From: JBCBGF01 sp039193455
Lineage (GTDB): Bacteria; Pseudomonadota; Alphaproteobacteria; Rhodobacterales; Rhodobacteraceae
Direction of reading: 5' to 3'
Assembly (NCBI GenBank): GCA_039193455.1
Contig: JBCCWO010000003.1
Span: 1-64,000 of the forward strand
DNA length: 64,000 nt
Shown here: one piece after another, positions 61,207 to 64,000 of the stretch
How positions within the stretch are numbered: the stretch's first letter is position 1
Layout: each line of letters begins with the position of its first letter
Program-made: the position numbers and the translations under genes
Notes under the pieces: generated by a model
What the model saw: only the letters and a program-made list of their open reading frames with translations
What the model was told of the DNA's origin: nothing
Databases searched by the model: none

Positions 61207-62811
61207 CTAAACCGTGCGCAACGAAACCCCGGCCTTCTGCAGCTCGCGGAAGATCGCGGCATCGCGCCCGTAGATATCGCGCCGGAACTGGGTGCGGCCC
61301 TTGGGCTGCGTAAAGGCCGTCCGATAGCACAGGTGCACCGGCACCGGCTGATCGAGCGGCACGATGGTCTGTTCGCCGCTGTCCAGGATTTCCTGGAAAT
61401 AGGGCTCTGGACGGCTCATCTGACGGGCGAGCAGCACATAGGCAAAGTCATGCGGATCATAAAGCCGCACGCAGCCCGACGAAAACGCCCGCGTCTCGCG
61501 CGCGAAGAGATGCCGCTCGGGCGTGTCATGCAGGTAGATCGCATGCGGGTTCGGGAACATGAACTTGACGGTCCCGAGCGCGTTGGCCCGACCCGGCGGC
61601 TGGCGCACGGTGTAGGGAAAGGTCTCTTCCGTGTACGACAGAAAATCGATCTGCTCGCGCGGCACCAGGTTGCCTGCGTCGTCCATCAGCTCCAGATAGG
61701 CGGCTGCCGCCGGATCCTGCTGCAGCTTGGGCAGGTAGTCCCGCCCGATGATCGAGCGTGGCACCGTCCAGTCCGGATTGATCTCCATATAGTCGATCTT
61801 GTCGGAAAACTCGGGTGTGCGCTTTTCGACAAGCTTGTTTTCCCCGATGACGGACTTCGTCTCGAAGGTGACCTTGCCGTTGTCAAAAAGCTTGGTGCGG
61901 AAATCGGCGAGGTTGACCCAGACATGCCGGTCACCCAGCCCGCCGGGGAAGTTCAGCCAACGCTCGCGTTCCATCGCGACCATGACCTGGCTCAGCCGCG
62001 TCTCGGGCGAGGTGTTGATCTGACCGCGCGTGCCCTGGCCCACCACGCCGTCCGTGTGCAACCCATGGTCCAGCTGGAACAGCCGCACTGCGCTTTGCAA
62101 ACGCTCGTCATAGGTCGACGTCGCGGTGCGCTTGAGATAGCCCATGCGGATCAGCCGGTTGCGCAGGGCGACCACGGCAGGCCCGCTGGCGCCGGGCTCG
62201 ATCTTCACATTGGGCACCTCGGGTCCCCAGCCGCGCGACCCGGCGACCTTTTCGAGCCGCAGCTTCTCTTTCATCAGACGGCTGTATTCGTCCGAACGCG
62301 GCGCCAGCGCCTTGATGTAGGGCCCGGGCGACGACGCGGAAAACGTCTCAAGAATGCTCTTGCGGTCGCGATAGGGGACCTTGCGCACGATATCGGGATC
62401 GGCCTTTTTCGGGGCAACGATCCCGGTCTGCACGTCGCGCGCGTACTGCACGAACAGACGGCTCATCTCGACCTCGATGCGGCCAAGGTCCCGCTCGCTG
62501 CGGACCCGGCGCAGGTTGGTTGTGATCAGATCGGGGCTATAGCGCTGCGCGGGCAGGCCATGGGGGTCGGCGTTAGAGACCGCCTTGATAAACTCCTGGC
62601 GGCGCTTTTTGTCGGTATTCGACCGGCCCGTCCAAATCGGGGTATAGCCGTTGGCCTTGTAGAACGCTGACAAGGCACGGTCCCCGGCAGCAGCCTCGGC
62701 AATCGCCTGCCGGTGGCCCACGGACAGGGCGAACGCAGGTGGCGACGACACCGCGACGGCGGTGGCGGCAACACCGGTGGAAACAAAGCCTCTGCGCGTA
62801 ACGATCGACAT
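61207..62811 (-). CDS. Murein L,D-transpeptidase (YcbB type)
   Basis: A 534-residue periplasmic enzyme. A Tat-like signal (VTRRGFVSTG) starts it, a peptidoglycan-binding domain lies around 210-275 (VRLFQLDHGLHTDGVVG), and the catalytic domain holds HDTPERHLF and the nucleophile Cys in FSSGCVRLYD. It makes 3-3 peptidoglycan crosslinks. It is divergent from the DUF882 gene and 37 nt before lpxD. Confidence 0.92.
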   Translation of the reverse strand: MSIVTRRGFVSTGVAATAVAVSSPPAFALSVGHRQAIAEAAAGDRALSAFYKANGYTPIWTGRSNTDKKRRQEFIKAVSNADPHGLPAQRYSPDLITTNLRRVRSERDLGRIEVEMSRLFVQYARDVQTGIVAPKKADPDIVRKVPYRDRKSILETFSASSPGPYIKALAPRSDEYSRLMKEKLRLEKVAGSRGWGPEVPNVKIEPGASGPAVVALRNRLIRMGYLKRTATSTYDERLQSAVRLFQLDHGLHTDGVVGQGTRGQINTSPETRLSQVMVAMERERWLNFPGGLGDRHVWVNLADFRTKLFDNGKVTFETKSVIGENKLVEKRTPEFSDKIDYMEINPDWTVPRSIIGRDYLPKLQQDPAAAAYLELMDDAGNLVPREQIDFLSYTEETFPYTVRQPPGRANALGTVKFMFPNPHAIYLHDTPERHLFARETRAFSSGCVRLYDPHDFAYVLLARQMSRPEPYFQEILDSGEQTIVPLDQPVPVHLCYRTAFTQPKGRTQFRRDIYGRDAAIFRELQKAGVSLRTV

Positions 62812-63130
62812 CCAGTATCCTTACAAACGAGCACCCCGCACGATAATTACGCGAAGGGGTGTGAATGAAAAAACGACATCCTTGTGAGTTGACACAAGTG
62901 CCGTGCGCCTGTCGCCCTTGTGCAACGCTTCCCTCCCGACGGTGCATAAACTTGTGGATAACCCGAATGAGCAAGTTTTTGCCGAGACTTGGGCATTGTT
63001 GCGACTTCTTAACCAAACACCTTGGATACACAGGCTTGTTATGAGATACCTCCCACGCGCCTGGGGATAGGCAGCAACTTGTCGCGCAACGCCGCGGCAT
63101 ATCGGAAGCGACGGGACGCGCAGAAGATAT
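62812..63130. other. Divergent intergenic region of 319 nt
   Basis: Between the L,D-transpeptidase and DUF882 genes. I see no gene or RNA in it. It is somewhat AT-richer than the coding DNA and must hold both promoters; a shared control of these two murein enzymes is likely. Confidence 0.6.
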
Positions 63131-63700
63131 ATGATTGACAGCAAGACGACGAGCCTCACACGGCGGGGCGTATTGCGTGCCTTTGCCGCAACCACCCTCG
63201 CCGCAGCCCCTACTTACGCCAATGCTTTTGGCCTGATGCGCGGCGCAGGCGACATTCGACGACTTGCCATGTTCTCGGGCCGCACCGGCGAAACCATCAA
63301 CACGATTTACTGGATTGATGGCGAATATATCCCCGAGGCGCTGGCCGAAATCAGCCATTTCATGCGCGACTGGCGCAACAGCAAAACGGTCAAAATCGAT
63401 ACCCGCGCGATCGATATCTGGGCTGCCTCACACAACCTCATGGAAGCGGACGAACCCTACACGATGCTGTCGGGCTACCGCTCGCCCGAAACCAACGCGA
63501 TGCTGCGCTCACGCTCGCGCTCGGTGGCGCGCAACTCGCTACATATGAAGGGTCAGGCCGCGGATCTGCGCATGCGCAACCGCTCGGTGCGCCAGATGGC
63601 GCGCGCGGCGGCGGCTTGCAACGCGGGCGGCGTCGGAAAATACTCGCGCTCGAACTTCGTGCATATGGATTGCGGTCCGGTGCGCGTCTGGGGCGGCTAA
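63131..63700 (+). CDS. DUF882 murein peptidase (YcbK/MepK type)
   Basis: A 189-residue protein with a Tat-like signal (LTRRGVLRAF) and a zinc M15-type fold: SLHMKGQAADLRM gives His and Asp and NFVHMDCGPV the last His. YcbK/MepK cleaves 3-3 crosslinks in E. coli. Its placement, divergent from an L,D-transpeptidase that makes those crosslinks, fits that role well. Confidence 0.9.
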   Translation: MIDSKTTSLTRRGVLRAFAATTLAAAPTYANAFGLMRGAGDIRRLAMFSGRTGETINTIYWIDGEYIPEALAEISHFMRDWRNSKTVKIDTRAIDIWAASHNLMEADEPYTMLSGYRSPETNAMLRSRSRSVARNSLHMKGQAADLRMRNRSVRQMARAAAACNAGGVGKYSRSNFVHMDCGPVRVWGG

Positions 63701-63726
63701 ACCTGAAAAAAGTGTGAGGTTACGAG

Positions 63727-63748
63727 GCCGCCTTTGGGCGGTCTTTTC
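63727..63748 (+). terminator. Terminator of the DUF882 gene
   Basis: GCCGCC-TTTG-GGCGGT stem-loop followed by CTTTTC, 27 nt after the DUF882 stop. Confidence 0.65.
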
Positions 63749-63790
63749 GTGTGCGACCCAAAACCTAGGCGTGTCCCACGAAGGACACCG

Positions 63791-64000
63791 TCAAGCCGAC
63801 GGGCCCACTGCCACCTTCCGCCCTGTCTCCGCCGACTGGTAAGCCGCCTCGGTCGCCCGCATCACCGGCAGGTACGCCGCAGCCGTGTTCTCAAACCCAG
63901 CACCTGCCGCACGCGCCGCAACCACGTGATCGATCAGGGCCGCCACGCACCCCCCGCCGAACACCGCATCATCCACCTCGGCCACCAGCGGCACCGCTTC
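63791..64000 (-). CDS. Gfo/Idh/MocA-like oxidoreductase, C-terminal part only
   Basis: The last 70 codons of a gene running off the right edge; the frame stays open to base 64000. The end ATEAAYQSAETGRKVAV resembles the close of Gfo/Idh/MocA dehydrogenases (AAYxSAxTGRxV). Only the tail is seen, so the call is tentative. Confidence 0.5.
   Translation of the reverse strand, partial: EAVPLVAEVDDAVFGGGCVAALIDHVVAARAAGAGFENTAAAYLPVMRATEAAYQSAETGRKVAVGPSA

Noticed and set aside
1..64000. CRISPR array, insertion sequence, prophage or rRNA
   Set aside because: I found no spaced direct repeats, transposase, phage structural gene or rRNA sequence anywhere in the window.

Overview
The window is chromosomal DNA of a GC-rich alphaproteobacterium, most likely a marine Rhodobacteraceae (Roseobacter-group) member. 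The support is direct: an RpoH of that type, a tRNA-His with A73 and no extra 5' G, an alphaproteobacterial LexA box, TRAP transporters, a BLUF photoreceptor, IalB and KpsS/KpsC proteins, and a short intergenic repeat (GAGTATTTTTGCCAAG) that I know from this family. Genes are packed tightly, with many 4-nt start/stop overlaps. I see no insertion sequence, prophage, CRISPR array or rRNA.

Left part. 1-3480 (minus) is a TRAP uptake operon ending in a truncated HisD-family dehydrogenase, probably for a C3 sulfonate or similar polar compound, with a LacI-type operator in front. Then come fahA and a Crp/Fnr regulator. Divergent from that regulator, 6036-14175 (plus) is the most interesting locus: two di-haem peroxidases, a Tat-exported Rieske subunit, an AioA-like molybdoenzyme, a large cytoplasmic HEAT-repeat protein and a pseudoazurin-like copper protein. 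The first four gene types are those of iodate reductase (IdrA, IdrB, IdrP1, IdrP2), here in a different order and with two extra genes. A perfect TTGAC-N4-GTCAA box sits between regulator and operon, which fits low-oxygen control.

Middle part. 14.2-24.5 kb carries housekeeping genes (rpoH, an Rlu pseudouridine synthase, tRNA-His, a MarR-GNAT fusion, mmcB with its SOS box) and a structured RNA that I read as 6S RNA. From 24.6 to 37.3 kb lies the riboflavin string nrdR-ribD-ribE-ribBX-ribH-nusB, interrupted twice: by capsule genes kpsS, a Wza-type lipoprotein gene and kpsC, and by an arsenic operon (arsR-arsC fusion, GAPDH, arsJ). From 37.5 to 43.6 kb runs a ten-gene minus-strand series headed by an Anbu proteasome-type protease.

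Right part. 43.8-64 kb holds erpA, a PLP dehydratase, xthA, a patatin, a CorC-type transporter, two efflux genes, a BLUF protein, a cytochrome b561-YceI fusion, a HerA-like ATPase, ialB, an envelope-lipid set (lpxD, a dedicated ACP, a ketoacyl synthase) and two Tat-exported murein enzymes (an L,D-transpeptidase and a DUF882 peptidase). The gap at 57.5-57.9 kb has three terminator-like hairpins in a row and may encode small RNAs.
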